A stretch of DNA of 64,000 nucleotides from Conexibacter sp. CPCC 205762 (GTDB lineage Bacteria > Actinomycetota > Thermoleophilia > Solirubrobacterales > Solirubrobacteraceae): positions 31,028-95,027 of the forward strand of contig NZ_JAUTDN010000020.1 in the NCBI RefSeq assembly GCF_030646155.1, in the 5' to 3' direction. The stretch's first letter is position 1. Every line of letters starts with the position of its first letter. The notes under the pieces were generated by a model. That model was given only the letters and a program-made list of their open reading frames with translations. It did no database searches and was not told where the DNA came from. Positions 46,994-57,769 of the stretch are shown one piece after another. Made by a program: the position numbers and the translations under genes.

Positions 46994-48583
46994 ATGCTCG
47001 CGGTTCCCTTCGCGCTCGACGGTCCGGCGCCCGAGGCCGGCGCCGTCGTCGCGGTCCTGCTCGTCGCCTGCGCGCTCGTCGTCAGACGCGCCCGCACGCG
47101 TGCGCTGGCGATGTCCGGCGCGCTGCTGCTCGCGCCGGTCCTGCTCGTCGCCGACATCTGGGACTCGCCGCAGATGGAGGTCGTGCGCAACCACGCCGCG
47201 CCCGCGCTCGTCGCCGCCGTGCTCGGCCTCGCGGCGCTGTCGGCGCTGGCGACGCTGATGGTGCGCCGGCCGCTGCTGCTGCCGGTGCTGGCGGTCGCGG
47301 CGCTGCCGTTCCGCGTCCCGATCGAGGTCGGCGGCTCGAGCTCGAACCTGCTCGTCCCGCTCTACCTCGTCGTCGCCGCCGGCGCGCTCGCCTTCATCGT
47401 GCCGGCGCTGCGGCGCGACCCGGAGCTGCCGGAGCCCGAGCGCGCCTGGGAGCCCGGCTGGATGGAGCGGCTGCTGGCGCTGTTCGTCGTCCTCTACGGC
47501 GTGCAGGCGACCTACTCGGCCGACTTCGAGAAGGCGCTCCAGCAGATCGCCTTCTTCTACGTCCCGTTCGCGCTCCTGTTCGTGCTGCTGGCGCAGGTCG
47601 AGTGGACGCCGAAGCTGCTGCGCTGGTGCTTCGGCGTGCTCGTCGGCCTCGCGCTCGTCTTCTCCTGCATCGGCTACGTCGAGTACGCGACGAGACACAT
47701 CTTCCTCAACCCGAAGCTGATCGCCTCCAACGAGCTGCACTCGTACTTCCGCACCAACTCGGTCTTCTTCGACCCCAACATCTACGGCCGCTTCCTCGTG
47801 ATCGCGATGCTGGCGGTCGCGGCGACGATCCTGCACACGAAGCGGCGCGAGCTGCTGGCCGGCGGCAGCGTCGTGCTCGCGGCGCTGTGGGCGGGGCTGG
47901 TGCTGACGCTGTCGCAGTCGAGCTTCGTCGCGCTGCTGGTCGGCCTGGCGACGCTGGCGGTGCTCGAATGGGGCGTCCGGCGGACGCTGCTGCCGGCCGC
48001 CGTCGTGGTCGTGATCGCGGCCGCGGCGGTCGCCGTCTCCCCCGGCACCTTCGGCGTCGACTTCGGCAATCTCGACGCCTCCACCGGCGGCCGCTCGGGG
48101 CTCGTCGGCAGCGGCGGCAGCCTCTTCACCGAGCGGCCGCTGCAGGGCTTCGGCTCAGGCGCCTTCGAGGTCGAGTACGGCGACCGCCACCGCTCCGGCG
48201 CCGACAGCGCCGTCACCTCGCACACGATCCCGATCACGGTCGCCTCCGAGCAGGGCGTGATCGGCCTGCTCGCCTACCTGGCGCTGCTGGTCGCCGCCTT
48301 CCTGCGGCTGCTGCGCGGCGCGAGCGCGGCGCCGACGCGCGGCTTCGTCGCCGCCGCCTTCCTCGCGCTCGTCGTGCACACGTTCTTCTACGCGGCCTTC
48401 CTGGAGGATCCGCTGACGTGGGCGCTGCTGGGGCTGGGGACGGCGCTGGCGGCGCAGACGGCGCGCGTGCCGCGCAGACGGGCGGCCGGCGTCGCGGCCT
48501 CGCAGCGCGCCGCTCAGGCGCTCGGCGACGGCAGCGCCGGCGGCAGCCTGCGCGCGAGCGACGGCTCCCTGCCGGCGACGTAG
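46994..48583 (+). CDS. O-antigen ligase / polymerase family protein
   Basis: A 529-residue Wzy/WaaL-type membrane protein with about twelve helices. The conserved region of the family is the stretch FFDPNIYGRFLVIAM to LTLSQSSFVALLVG, followed by the large periplasmic loop with PLQGFGSGAFE and HTIPITVASEQGVIG. It would join or polymerise glycans on a polyprenyl carrier. The ATG at 46994 gives a sensible first helix. Its last 70 bp run antisense to the end of the CpsB-like gene. Confidence 0.85.
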   Translation: MLAVPFALDGPAPEAGAVVAVLLVACALVVRRARTRALAMSGALLLAPVLLVADIWDSPQMEVVRNHAAPALVAAVLGLAALSALATLMVRRPLLLPVLAVAALPFRVPIEVGGSSSNLLVPLYLVVAAGALAFIVPALRRDPELPEPERAWEPGWMERLLALFVVLYGVQATYSADFEKALQQIAFFYVPFALLFVLLAQVEWTPKLLRWCFGVLVGLALVFSCIGYVEYATRHIFLNPKLIASNELHSYFRTNSVFFDPNIYGRFLVIAMLAVAATILHTKRRELLAGGSVVLAALWAGLVLTLSQSSFVALLVGLATLAVLEWGVRRTLLPAAVVVVIAAAAVAVSPGTFGVDFGNLDASTGGRSGLVGSGGSLFTERPLQGFGSGAFEVEYGDRHRSGADSAVTSHTIPITVASEQGVIGLLAYLALLVAAFLRLLRGASAAPTRGFVAAAFLALVVHTFFYAAFLEDPLTWALLGLGTALAAQTARVPRRRAAGVAASQRAAQALGDGSAGGSLRASDGSLPAT

Positions 48584-49380
48584 ACGTCGGCGCGAGCGGC
48601 CTCGCGCGTCAGCTCGCGCAGGTCCTCGCAGCAGCCGCCGCCCTCCAGCAGCCGCGGCCGCAGCCCCTCGCGCAGCAGCGCGCGCGGGCGCTCTGCGCAG
48701 AGCGCGTGCGCCTGCGCCGGGTCGAGCCCGAAGCCGGTCGCGACCTCGATCGCCTGCGTCATCGACGGCGGGCGGCGCGGGCCGTGCGCGTCGGAGGCGA
48801 GCAGGCCGGCGCAGCCGTTGGCGAGCATGCGGACGGCGTTGCGGCGCGCTCTTATGCCGTGCAGGCCGAGCACCGACGAGGAGCTGACCTGCGCCAGCGA
48901 GCCGAGCCGCAGCTCGCGCCGCAGGCCGGCCATGTCGTCGTCGAACAGCGGATGGCAGCGCTCGGGATGCGCGAGCACGATCCCGTAGCCCTCGGAGCGG
49001 AGCGTGTCGGCGGCCTTGTGGAGCGTGTGTATCGCGCCGTCGAGCGGCGCCTCCAGCAGGATCCAGCGGCTGCCCGGCGGGCCGTGCGCGATCAGGTCCA
49101 GCTCGGTGGCGGTGAGGCGGGCGGCGCCGCGCGCGGCCAGCTCTCCCCCGCCCTCGACCGTCAGCGGGATCTTCGCGGCGCGCAGCGCGGCGTTGACCTC
49201 GGCGACGCGCTGCGGGATCTCGCAGACGTCGACGGAGGCGACGTGCGGGGTCGCGGTGGCGGTGTCGATTCCGTCGGCGACCTCGAGTCCGGCCAGCTCG
49301 AGCGTGGCGTCGAGGTCCGGTGGACCGTCATCGACGCCGGGGAGCAGGTGGACGTGCAGATCGACAAAACCTCTTTGCAT
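48514..49380 (-). CDS. CpsB/CapC-type (PHP) tyrosine phosphatase
   Basis: A 288-residue PHP-fold metallophosphatase. Metal ligands are visible in DLHVHLLPGVDDGP, ATPHVA, VEGGGELA, LAHPERCHPL and LASDAHGPR. CpsB-type enzymes dephosphorylate the tyrosine-kinase regulator of capsule export. No Wzc/CpsD kinase is in the window. Its position beside an O-antigen ligase supports a polysaccharide role. The C-terminal 23 codons overlap the ligase 3' end in antisense. Confidence 0.88.
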   Translation of the reverse strand: MQRGFVDLHVHLLPGVDDGPPDLDATLELAGLEVADGIDTATATPHVASVDVCEIPQRVAEVNAALRAAKIPLTVEGGGELAARGAARLTATELDLIAHGPPGSRWILLEAPLDGAIHTLHKAADTLRSEGYGIVLAHPERCHPLFDDDMAGLRRELRLGSLAQVSSSSVLGLHGIRARRNAVRMLANGCAGLLASDAHGPRRPPSMTQAIEVATGFGLDPAQAHALCAERPRALLREGLRPRLLEGGGCCEDLRELTREAARADVYVAGREPSLARRLPPALPSPSA

Positions 49381-49441
49381 CTCCCTCTATGAACGGCAGA
49401 ACGGCGCGCAGGTTTCGTATGAATTGGGAAGATGTGACGCA

Positions 49442-49798
49442 ATGGAGCGCTTCGTCGTCACGTGGTTGTGCAACACGGCCGCCCTCTGGGTCGCCACGAA
49501 GCTGCTCGACGGCGTCCATTCCGGCGGCGACTTCTGGGTCACGCTGATCGTCGCCGGACTCGTCTTCAGCCTCGTCAACATGGTCGTGAAGCCCGTCGTG
49601 ACGGTGCTTTCGATCCCCTTCATCATCATCACGCTGGGGATCGCGCTGTTCTTCGTCAACCTGCTGATGCTGTTCCTGACCAGCTGGCTGGTCGGCAACT
49701 TCGAGATCGACGGCTTCTGGACGGGTGTTGCAGCGACGCTGATCGTCTGGGCGGTCAACGCGCTCCTGGACGCCATCTTCGCGCGCGACGAGGACTGA
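49442..49798 (+). CDS. PF04020-type four-helix membrane protein (holin superfamily IV-like, YvlD)
   Basis: A 118-residue protein with four hydrophobic helices. The signature FSLVNMVVKPVVTVLSIP and the closing WAVNALLDAIF are typical of the 'mycobacterial 4 TMS phage holin' family (YvlD-like). Despite the name these are chromosomal membrane proteins in many bacteria, possibly linked to envelope stress; there are no phage genes here. Confidence 0.88.
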   Translation: MERFVVTWLCNTAALWVATKLLDGVHSGGDFWVTLIVAGLVFSLVNMVVKPVVTVLSIPFIIITLGIALFFVNLLMLFLTSWLVGNFEIDGFWTGVAATLIVWAVNALLDAIFARDED

Positions 49799-49805
49799 GC
49801 GCCGG

Positions 49806-49930
49806 TCAGCGGGCGATCAGCGCCAGCCGGTTGCCGGCCGAGCAGGTCGGCGTAGAAGCGACGCAGCGGCTGCTCGTCGGGGCCGGCGACGTCGAAGTAG
49901 GACGAGCGCGTTGGGCTGGTGGACGGTCAT
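49806..49930 (-). pseudogene. Remnant of a VOC (glyoxalase-like) gene
   Basis: A decayed gene overlapping the ArsR stop (ATGA). After MTVHQPN a frameshift near 49907 gives SSYFDVAGPDEQPLRRFYADLLG, readable only in another frame; this is the standard beginning of a VOC domain. A second frame change joins it to GNRLALIAR and a stop, the standard VOC ending. So about 100 central residues are deleted and at least two frames are needed. ArsR plus VOC pairs are a common arrangement, which supports the reading. Confidence 0.7.
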
Positions 49931-50247
49931 CGTTGCTCCTGGGCGGGGTGGTCGCCGAGGCTGCCGACGACGCCGCCGAGCCACCGCTCCAGCGTGCGCA
50001 GGCGAGCGCGGTCGGTGCGGTAGCGGCGCCAGGTGCCGTCGCGCTGCAGCGTCACGAGGCCGCACTTGCGCAGCACCTTGAGATGCTCGGAGGTGGTCGC
50101 GTTCGCGAGCCCGAGCGCCTCCGACAGCTCGCCCGCCGCGATCGCGTCGCGGTCGGCGAGCAGCAGGATGCGACGCCGGGCGCGATGCGAGATCGCCCGC
50201 AGCAGCTCGTCTGCCTGGTCGTCGTCGAGGTCGTCGTGCGTGGTCAG
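49927..50247 (-). CDS. ArsR-family repressor with apparent CTG start
   Basis: A 106-residue winged-helix regulator. Features are ELLRAISHRARRRILLLAD, the recognition helix in ANATTSEHLKVLRKCGLV and the wing LQRDGTWRRYRTD. The frame is open back to a TAG, with no ATG, GTG or TTG between that stop and the domain; the only plausible initiator is CTG at 50247. It is therefore easily missed by gene finders. No metal-binding cysteine pair of the CxC type is visible. It is divergent from an MFS exporter with a perfect palindrome between. Confidence 0.75.
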   Translation of the reverse strand: MTTHDDLDDDQADELLRAISHRARRRILLLADRDAIAAGELSEALGLANATTSEHLKVLRKCGLVTLQRDGTWRRYRTDRARLRTLERWLGGVVGSLGDHPAQEQR

Positions 50248-50256
50248 CGCCGACGA

Positions 50257-50280
50257 CTATTTCGGAACCTGGCGAAATAG
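50257..50280. promoter_or_regulatory. ArsR operator palindrome
   Basis: CTATTTCG and CGAAATAG form a perfect 8-bp inverted repeat with an 8-bp centre, about 10 bp before the arsR-type start and 37 bp before the exporter start. Placement and symmetry fit an ArsR/SmtB site controlling both genes. Confidence 0.6.
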
Positions 50281-50316
50281 TCAAGAGGGGTTTCCCGCGA
50301 GCGATACGGTTGGGAC

Positions 50317-51975
50317 GTGAGCGCAGACGAGACCAGCGCGGCGGACGCGGCGGCCGGCAGGACCGCATCGCCCGGCACGGCGGCGCAGCGATGGACGCTG
50401 CTCGCCTGCATCCTCGGCTCGACCGTCGTCTTCCTCGACGGCACGGTCGTCAACGTCGCGCTGCCGGCGATCGCCGACGGGCTCGGCAGCGGTCTCGCGG
50501 CGCAGACCTGGATCGTCGAGGCGTACCTGCTGACGCTCGGCTCGCTGATCCTGCTCGGCGGCTCGCTCGGCGACCTGCTCGGCCGCCGCCGCGTCTTCAC
50601 CTACGGCGTCGCCGGCTTCGGCGCCTGCTCGCTGCTGTGCGCGATCGCGCCCAGCAGCGAGACGCTGATCGCGGCGCGGGCGCTGCAGGGCGTCGCCGGG
50701 GCGCTGCTGGTGCCGAGCACGCTGGCGCTGATCATGGACACCTTCGACGAGCGGCAGCGCGGCGCGGCGATCGGCAGCTGGACCGCCTGGACCGGGATCG
50801 CGATGGTGATCGGGCCGCTCGGCGGCGGGCTCCTGCTGGAGGTCGTCTCGTGGCGCTGGATCTTCGCCGTCAACGTCGTCCCGGTCGCGCTGACGCTGTG
50901 GCTGCTGCAGCACGCGCCCGCCGGCCACGCGCGCCCGGGGACGAGGATCGACTGGGCCGGCGCCGCGCTCTGCGCGCTCGGCCTCGCCGGACCGGTGCTG
51001 GCGCTGACCGAGCAGCCCTCGCGCGGCTGGGGCGACCCGCTCGTCGCGCTGCCGCTGGTCGGCGGCGCGCTGCTGCTGGTCGCGTTCGTGCTGTGGGAGC
51101 GGCGCGCGCGGATGCCGCTGCTGCCGCTGTCGATGTTCCGCGCGCGCAACTTCAGCGTCGGCAACCTCTCGACCTTCGCGCTCTACGGCGGCCTCAACGT
51201 GCTGACGCTGTTCCTCGTGCTGTTCCTGCAGCAGGTCGCGGGCTGGTCGCCGATCGCGGCCGGCGCGGCGATGCTGCCGGTGACGCTGATCACGTTCTTC
51301 CTCGCCAAGCGCTTCGGCGCGCTCGCCGACACGCTCGGGCCGCGCCGCTTCATGGGCTTCGGGCCGCTGATCGCCGGCGCCGGCATCCTCCTGCTGCTGC
51401 GCGTCGGCCCCGATCCCAGCTACCTCACCGACGTGCTGCCGGCGGTGCTCGTCTTCGGGCTCGGGCTGGCGATGACGGTCGCGCCGCTGACGGCGACGGT
51501 GCTCGGCGCGGCCGGGGTCGAGCACGCCGGCGTCGCCTCCGGCGTCAACAACGCCGTCTCGCGCGTGGCGGGGCTGCTGGCGATCGCGGTCGCCGGCGCG
51601 GCGGTAGCGGGCGCGGCGGCGACGACGCTCGACGACGAGCTGGCACGCGTGCGCTTGACACCCGCGGCCGAGCGGGCGGTCGACAGAGCACGCGACCTGC
51701 GGCTGACCGCCCACGCGCCGGGAACGCCGGCCGGCGAGCGGGCCGCGGTCGAGCAGGCGCTGACCGACGCCTCCGTCGACGGCTTCCACGTCGCGATCTG
51801 GATCGGCGGCGGCCTGGCGCTGCTGGGTGGCGCGATCTCGCTGATCGGGATCAAGGACCCGCGCCGCAGGGTCTCGTGCGAGTCGTGCCCCGGCGGCGCG
51901 CTCGTCGGCGCCTCGACCGAGCTGCGGCCCGAGCCCGAGCCGGAGCCGGAGCCGGTCGCGGCGGGCGGGGCTTAA
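50317..51975 (+). CDS. MFS drug exporter, DHA2 (EmrB/QacA) family
   Basis: A 552-residue transporter with 14 predicted helices. DHA2 signatures are FLDGTVVNVALPAI (motif D1 region), GSLGDLLGRRRVF (motif A) and GIAMVIGPLGGGLL (motif C), which is an antiporter mark. It would export a toxic compound using proton influx. It starts with GTG. A Glu/Pro repeat near the end is probably an unstructured tail. Control by the divergent ArsR-like protein is likely. Confidence 0.9.
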   Translation: MSADETSAADAAAGRTASPGTAAQRWTLLACILGSTVVFLDGTVVNVALPAIADGLGSGLAAQTWIVEAYLLTLGSLILLGGSLGDLLGRRRVFTYGVAGFGACSLLCAIAPSSETLIAARALQGVAGALLVPSTLALIMDTFDERQRGAAIGSWTAWTGIAMVIGPLGGGLLLEVVSWRWIFAVNVVPVALTLWLLQHAPAGHARPGTRIDWAGAALCALGLAGPVLALTEQPSRGWGDPLVALPLVGGALLLVAFVLWERRARMPLLPLSMFRARNFSVGNLSTFALYGGLNVLTLFLVLFLQQVAGWSPIAAGAAMLPVTLITFFLAKRFGALADTLGPRRFMGFGPLIAGAGILLLLRVGPDPSYLTDVLPAVLVFGLGLAMTVAPLTATVLGAAGVEHAGVASGVNNAVSRVAGLLAIAVAGAAVAGAAATTLDDELARVRLTPAAERAVDRARDLRLTAHAPGTPAGERAAVEQALTDASVDGFHVAIWIGGGLALLGGAISLIGIKDPRRRVSCESCPGGALVGASTELRPEPEPEPEPVAAGGA

Positions 51976-51978
51976 ATG

Positions 51979-52010
51979 CCGCGACCCCGCTTGCTGGAGC
52001 GGGGTCGCGG
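51979..52010 (+). terminator. Terminator after the DHA2 exporter
   Basis: CCGCGACCCCGC, 8-nt loop, GCGGGGTCGCGG: a perfect 12-bp stem 3 bp after the stop codon, without a U tract. The following 100 bp (52011-52108) are G-rich on this strand and hold nothing I recognise. Confidence 0.75.
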
Positions 52011-52108
52011 TGCTGCTGCGAGGGGGCTGTGGTGGAGGAGTCGTCCGGGGTGTTGGTGGAGGAGAGGTCCGGACTGGTGGTCGGTCGTGGTGGTGGTCCT
52101 GAAGCGGG

Positions 52109-52972
52109 TTACGCGGCCTCGCGCAGCGCGGCGAGGGTGCCCTCGCGGCTGAGGCGGCGCAGCGCCTGCTCCTCGATCTCGCGGGCGCGAGAGGAGCTGA
52201 CGCCAAGGCGTCTGCCGATCTGCGTCAGGGTCTGCGGCGGCTCGCCGGCAGTGCCGAAGCGCAGGTGGATCACGGTCTTCTCGTTCTCGGGCAGGCCTTC
52301 GATCGCCTTCTGCACCGTCTGGTGACGGAGCGTGTCGGCGACCTCCTCGTCGGGCGCGGGCGCGTCGGTCTTGATCAGGGCGCCGAGGGCGGTGTCGCCG
52401 TCCTCGCCGACCGGCGCGTCGAGGCTCGTCGGCTCGCGATCTGCTCTGCCGGCCTCGATGACCTGCTCGAGCGGCAGTCTCGCGGCCTCCGCGATCTCCT
52501 CGTCGGTCGCGTCGCGGCCGTGCTTGGCCGTCAGCTCACGGCGGATGCGGGCGACCTTGCGGGCGCGCTGGCCGACGTGGACGGGGAGACGGATCGTGCG
52601 ACCGGTGTTCTCCAGACCGCGCTGGATCGACTGGCGGATCCACAGCGTCGCGTAGGTGGAGAAGCGGAAGCCCTTGCGCCAGTCGAACTTCTCGACCGCG
52701 CGGATGAGCCCGAGCGTCCCCTCCTGCACGAGGTCGCCCATGCCGAGGCCCTGCCCCTGATAGTGGCGGGCGATCGACATCACGAGGCGCAGGTTGGAGT
52801 TGACCATCCGCTCCTTCGCCGCGAGGTCGCCGCGCTCGATGCGTCTTGCGAGCTCGATCTCCTCGGCCGGCGTCAGCAGGGGCCAGTTGCGCGCCTCGCG
52901 CATGAGCAGCTGAAGCGGGTCGAACGTGGTGTCGGTGGTCTCGTGGTGGGCGGTGGTTCCAGACGTCTTCAT
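52109..52972 (-). CDS. RNA polymerase sigma factor, group 2 sigma-70 family
   Basis: A 287-residue sigma factor with regions 1.2 to 4.2. Region 2 is complete (MVNSNLRLVMSIARHY, DLVQEGTLGLIRAVEKFD, FSTYATLWIRQSI), as are region 3 (IRLPVHV) and region 4 (EKTVIHLRFG and ALRRLSREG). It lacks the acidic region 1.1 and long spacer of a primary sigma, so it is an alternative, SigB/HrdB-relative group 2 factor. No anti-sigma gene is adjacent. It has a near-consensus promoter with an overlapping palindrome. Confidence 0.93.
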   Translation of the reverse strand: MKTSGTTAHHETTDTTFDPLQLLMREARNWPLLTPAEEIELARRIERGDLAAKERMVNSNLRLVMSIARHYQGQGLGMGDLVQEGTLGLIRAVEKFDWRKGFRFSTYATLWIRQSIQRGLENTGRTIRLPVHVGQRARKVARIRRELTAKHGRDATDEEIAEAARLPLEQVIEAGRADREPTSLDAPVGEDGDTALGALIKTDAPAPDEEVADTLRHQTVQKAIEGLPENEKTVIHLRFGTAGEPPQTLTQIGRRLGVSSSRAREIEEQALRRLSREGTLAALREAA

Positions 52973-53008
52973 GCTGTCTGCCTTCGTCTTCGTCTTGAGT
53001 CCCTTTCA

Positions 53009-53059
53009 AATACCTACTGCTGTGCTAGGTATTCTACGACGAGATCATTGCTTCGTCAA
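53009..53059 (-). promoter_or_regulatory. Sigma-factor gene promoter with overlapping operator
   Basis: On the minus strand TTGACG (53054-53059) and TAGAAT (53031-53036) are 17 bp apart. AATACCTA and TAGGTATT (53009-53033) form a perfect 8-bp inverted repeat that begins inside the -10 element and covers the start site, the right position for a repressor. The leader to the ATG is about 50 nt. Confidence 0.65.
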
Positions 53060-53212
53060 CCAACTTGGGCGAAGCTGGGCGCTTCTGTGCGCTTTCTCAC
53101 ATGCTGCGCCGTCGATCCCGCGTGTTTGGCGATGCCCCGGAGGTGCGTAGCGAAACCGAGATCCGGGCAGGCCTGTCATCAAGCATCCCGACAGACCTAA
53201 GGAGGACCTCAA

Positions 53213-53389
53213 ATGGCCAGTGACGGATCGGTCGACCAGACCAAGGGCAAGGTCAAGAAGGCAGCCGGCGAGCTGACCGACGACGACAGCCTCAAGAACG
53301 AGGGCCGCGTCGACAAGGCGACCGGCGACATCAAGGAGAAGGTCGGCGAGGCAGCCGACAAGCTCAAGAACGCGCTGCGCAGAGACTGA
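53213..53389 (+). CDS. CsbD family stress protein
   Basis: A 58-residue hydrophilic protein with the CsbD repeat pattern: VDQTKGKVKKAAGELTDD, then GRVDKATGDIKEKVGEAADK. CsbD proteins are small general-stress proteins of unknown mechanism, sigma-B controlled in Bacillus. AAGGAGG lies seven nt before the ATG, an optimal ribosome site, so strong expression is expected. It is divergent from the group 2 sigma factor, which could be its regulator. Confidence 0.92.
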   Translation: MASDGSVDQTKGKVKKAAGELTDDDSLKNEGRVDKATGDIKEKVGEAADKLKNALRRD

Positions 53390-53474
53390 GGGGTTGTCAG
53401 CGCGCGCGGACCGGCGACAAATCGTTAACACATCGATAACAGGAGCGCGGGCGAGCTAGCCCACAATCGTTGCC

Positions 53475-56119
<2,645 letters not shown>

Positions 56120-56123
<4 letters not shown>

Positions 56124-57691
56124 GCGCGCTCGCCCCCGCGCCCGGCGGCAGCAGCCGCGCGGTCGAACGGCGCGTCGCCGTGATCGACCTCGGCTCCAAC
56201 AGCTTCAGGCTCGTGGTCTTCTCGGTCGGCGAGTCGGGCTGGTGGAAGCGGACCGACGAGCTGTCGGAGATGGTCAGGCTCGGCGGCGATCTGGGCCCCG
56301 CAGGCGAGCTGTCGCCGCAGCGGATGGCGCACGCGCTGGAGACGCTGCGCGTCTTCGCCGCCTTCTGCGCCACCAACGGCCTGAGAACCGAGCAGATCGA
56401 GGCGGTCGCGACAAGCGCGGTGCGCGACGCGCCCAACGGCGAGGAGTTCGTCCAGCGCGCCCGCCGCGCGACCGGCCTGCCGATCCGGATCCTGTCGCAG
56501 CGCGACGAGGCGTGGTTCTCCTACGTCGCGGCCGTCAACTCGACCTCGCTGCAGGACGGGATCGTGCTCGACATCGGCGGCGGCTCGCTGGAGCTGGTGC
56601 AGGTCGAGCACCGCGACGCGATCAACTGCGTCTCCTGGCAGCTCGGCGCCGTGCGCGTGACCGAGCGCTTCCTGCACGGCGACGGCCCGGCCGACCGCGA
56701 CGAGCTGGAGCAGCTGCGCCAGCACGCGCTCAAGCAGCTGGCGACCGAGCCGTGGGTCGCGACCGCCGGCCGCGAGCGGCTGGTCGGGATCGGCGGCGCG
56801 CTGCGCAACCTCGCGACCGCCGCGATCCGCGCCGCCGAGCTGCCGCTCGACAGCGTCCAGGGCTTCGTGCTGACCGCCGAGGCGCTCGACGAGCTGATCG
56901 AGCAGCTGGCCAGCCGCGCCCCCGCCGACCGCGAGCGCGTCGCCGGCATCAAGCGCGGCCGCGCGGAGGTGATCCTCGGCGGCGCGATCGTGCTGCGCGC
57001 GGTGCTGGAGGCGACCGGCGCGGCCGGGATCGAGACGATCGAGCCGGGCCTGCGCGAGGGGATCTTCCTCGCCGGCGAGCTGGCGCCCACCGACCCGCCG
57101 CTGGTGCCCGACGTGCGCGCCGCGAGCGTCGTCAACCTCGCTCGCCAGCACGGCGTCGACCTCGTCCACGCCGAGCACATCGCCGAGCTGGCCGACCAGC
57201 TCGTCGGCGCGCTGCCCGGCGCCGGCCTGCCGGCCCCCGGCGAGCCGCAGCTGGTGCACGCGGCGGCGCTGCTGCACGACGTCGGCATGGCGGTCGACTA
57301 CGACGACCACCACAAGCACTCCAGCTACCTGATCCTCGGCTCCGGCCTGCCCGGCTTCACGCCGCGCGAGGTCGCGCTGATCGCGCTGATGGCGCGCTAC
57401 CACCGCAAGGGCACGCCGCAGCTCGGCGCCTTCGCGCCGCTCTGCGAGCCCGACGACGACCAGCTGCTGCTGCGCGGCGCGGCGCTGCTGCGGATCGCCG
57501 AGCAGCTCGAGCGCAACCGCGACCAGGTCGTCCGCTGCGCCCGCCTGCGCAGGGACGAGGACGACGAGGAGGGCGTCGTGCTGGAGCTGGAGGCCGAGGG
57601 CGACACGATCGTCGCCGAGTGGGCCGCCGGGCGCCAGAGCGACCTCTTCCTGCGCGCCTTCGGCGCGTCGCTGACGGTCGCGCGCGGCTAG
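56120..57691 (+). CDS. ppx: Exopolyphosphatase / pppGpp phosphatase (Ppx/GppA)
   Basis: A 523-residue Ppx/GppA protein. The actin-like ATPase-fold halves show VIDLGSNSFRLVVF, ATSAVRDAPNG, VLDIGGGSLELV and the C-terminal EPGLREGIFL. A C-terminal HD-like helical domain carries AALLHDVGMAVDYDDHHKHS. It would shorten polyphosphate and possibly convert pppGpp to ppGpp. It is coupled by ATGA overlap to the HD-PPK1 gene, so synthesis, degradation and alarmone handling sit on one transcript. Confidence 0.92.
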
Positions 57692-57769
57692 ACCCCAGGG
57701 GCAGGACTGGGGATCGGGCTCGGGTCGCCCCCGCTGCCGCGCGCGCCGCCGCACGATGGGATCGAGGGC

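Noticed and set aside
49442..49798. Prophage remnant because of the holin-family name.
   Set aside because: The family is widespread on chromosomes and no other phage-like gene, attachment site or composition change is visible.
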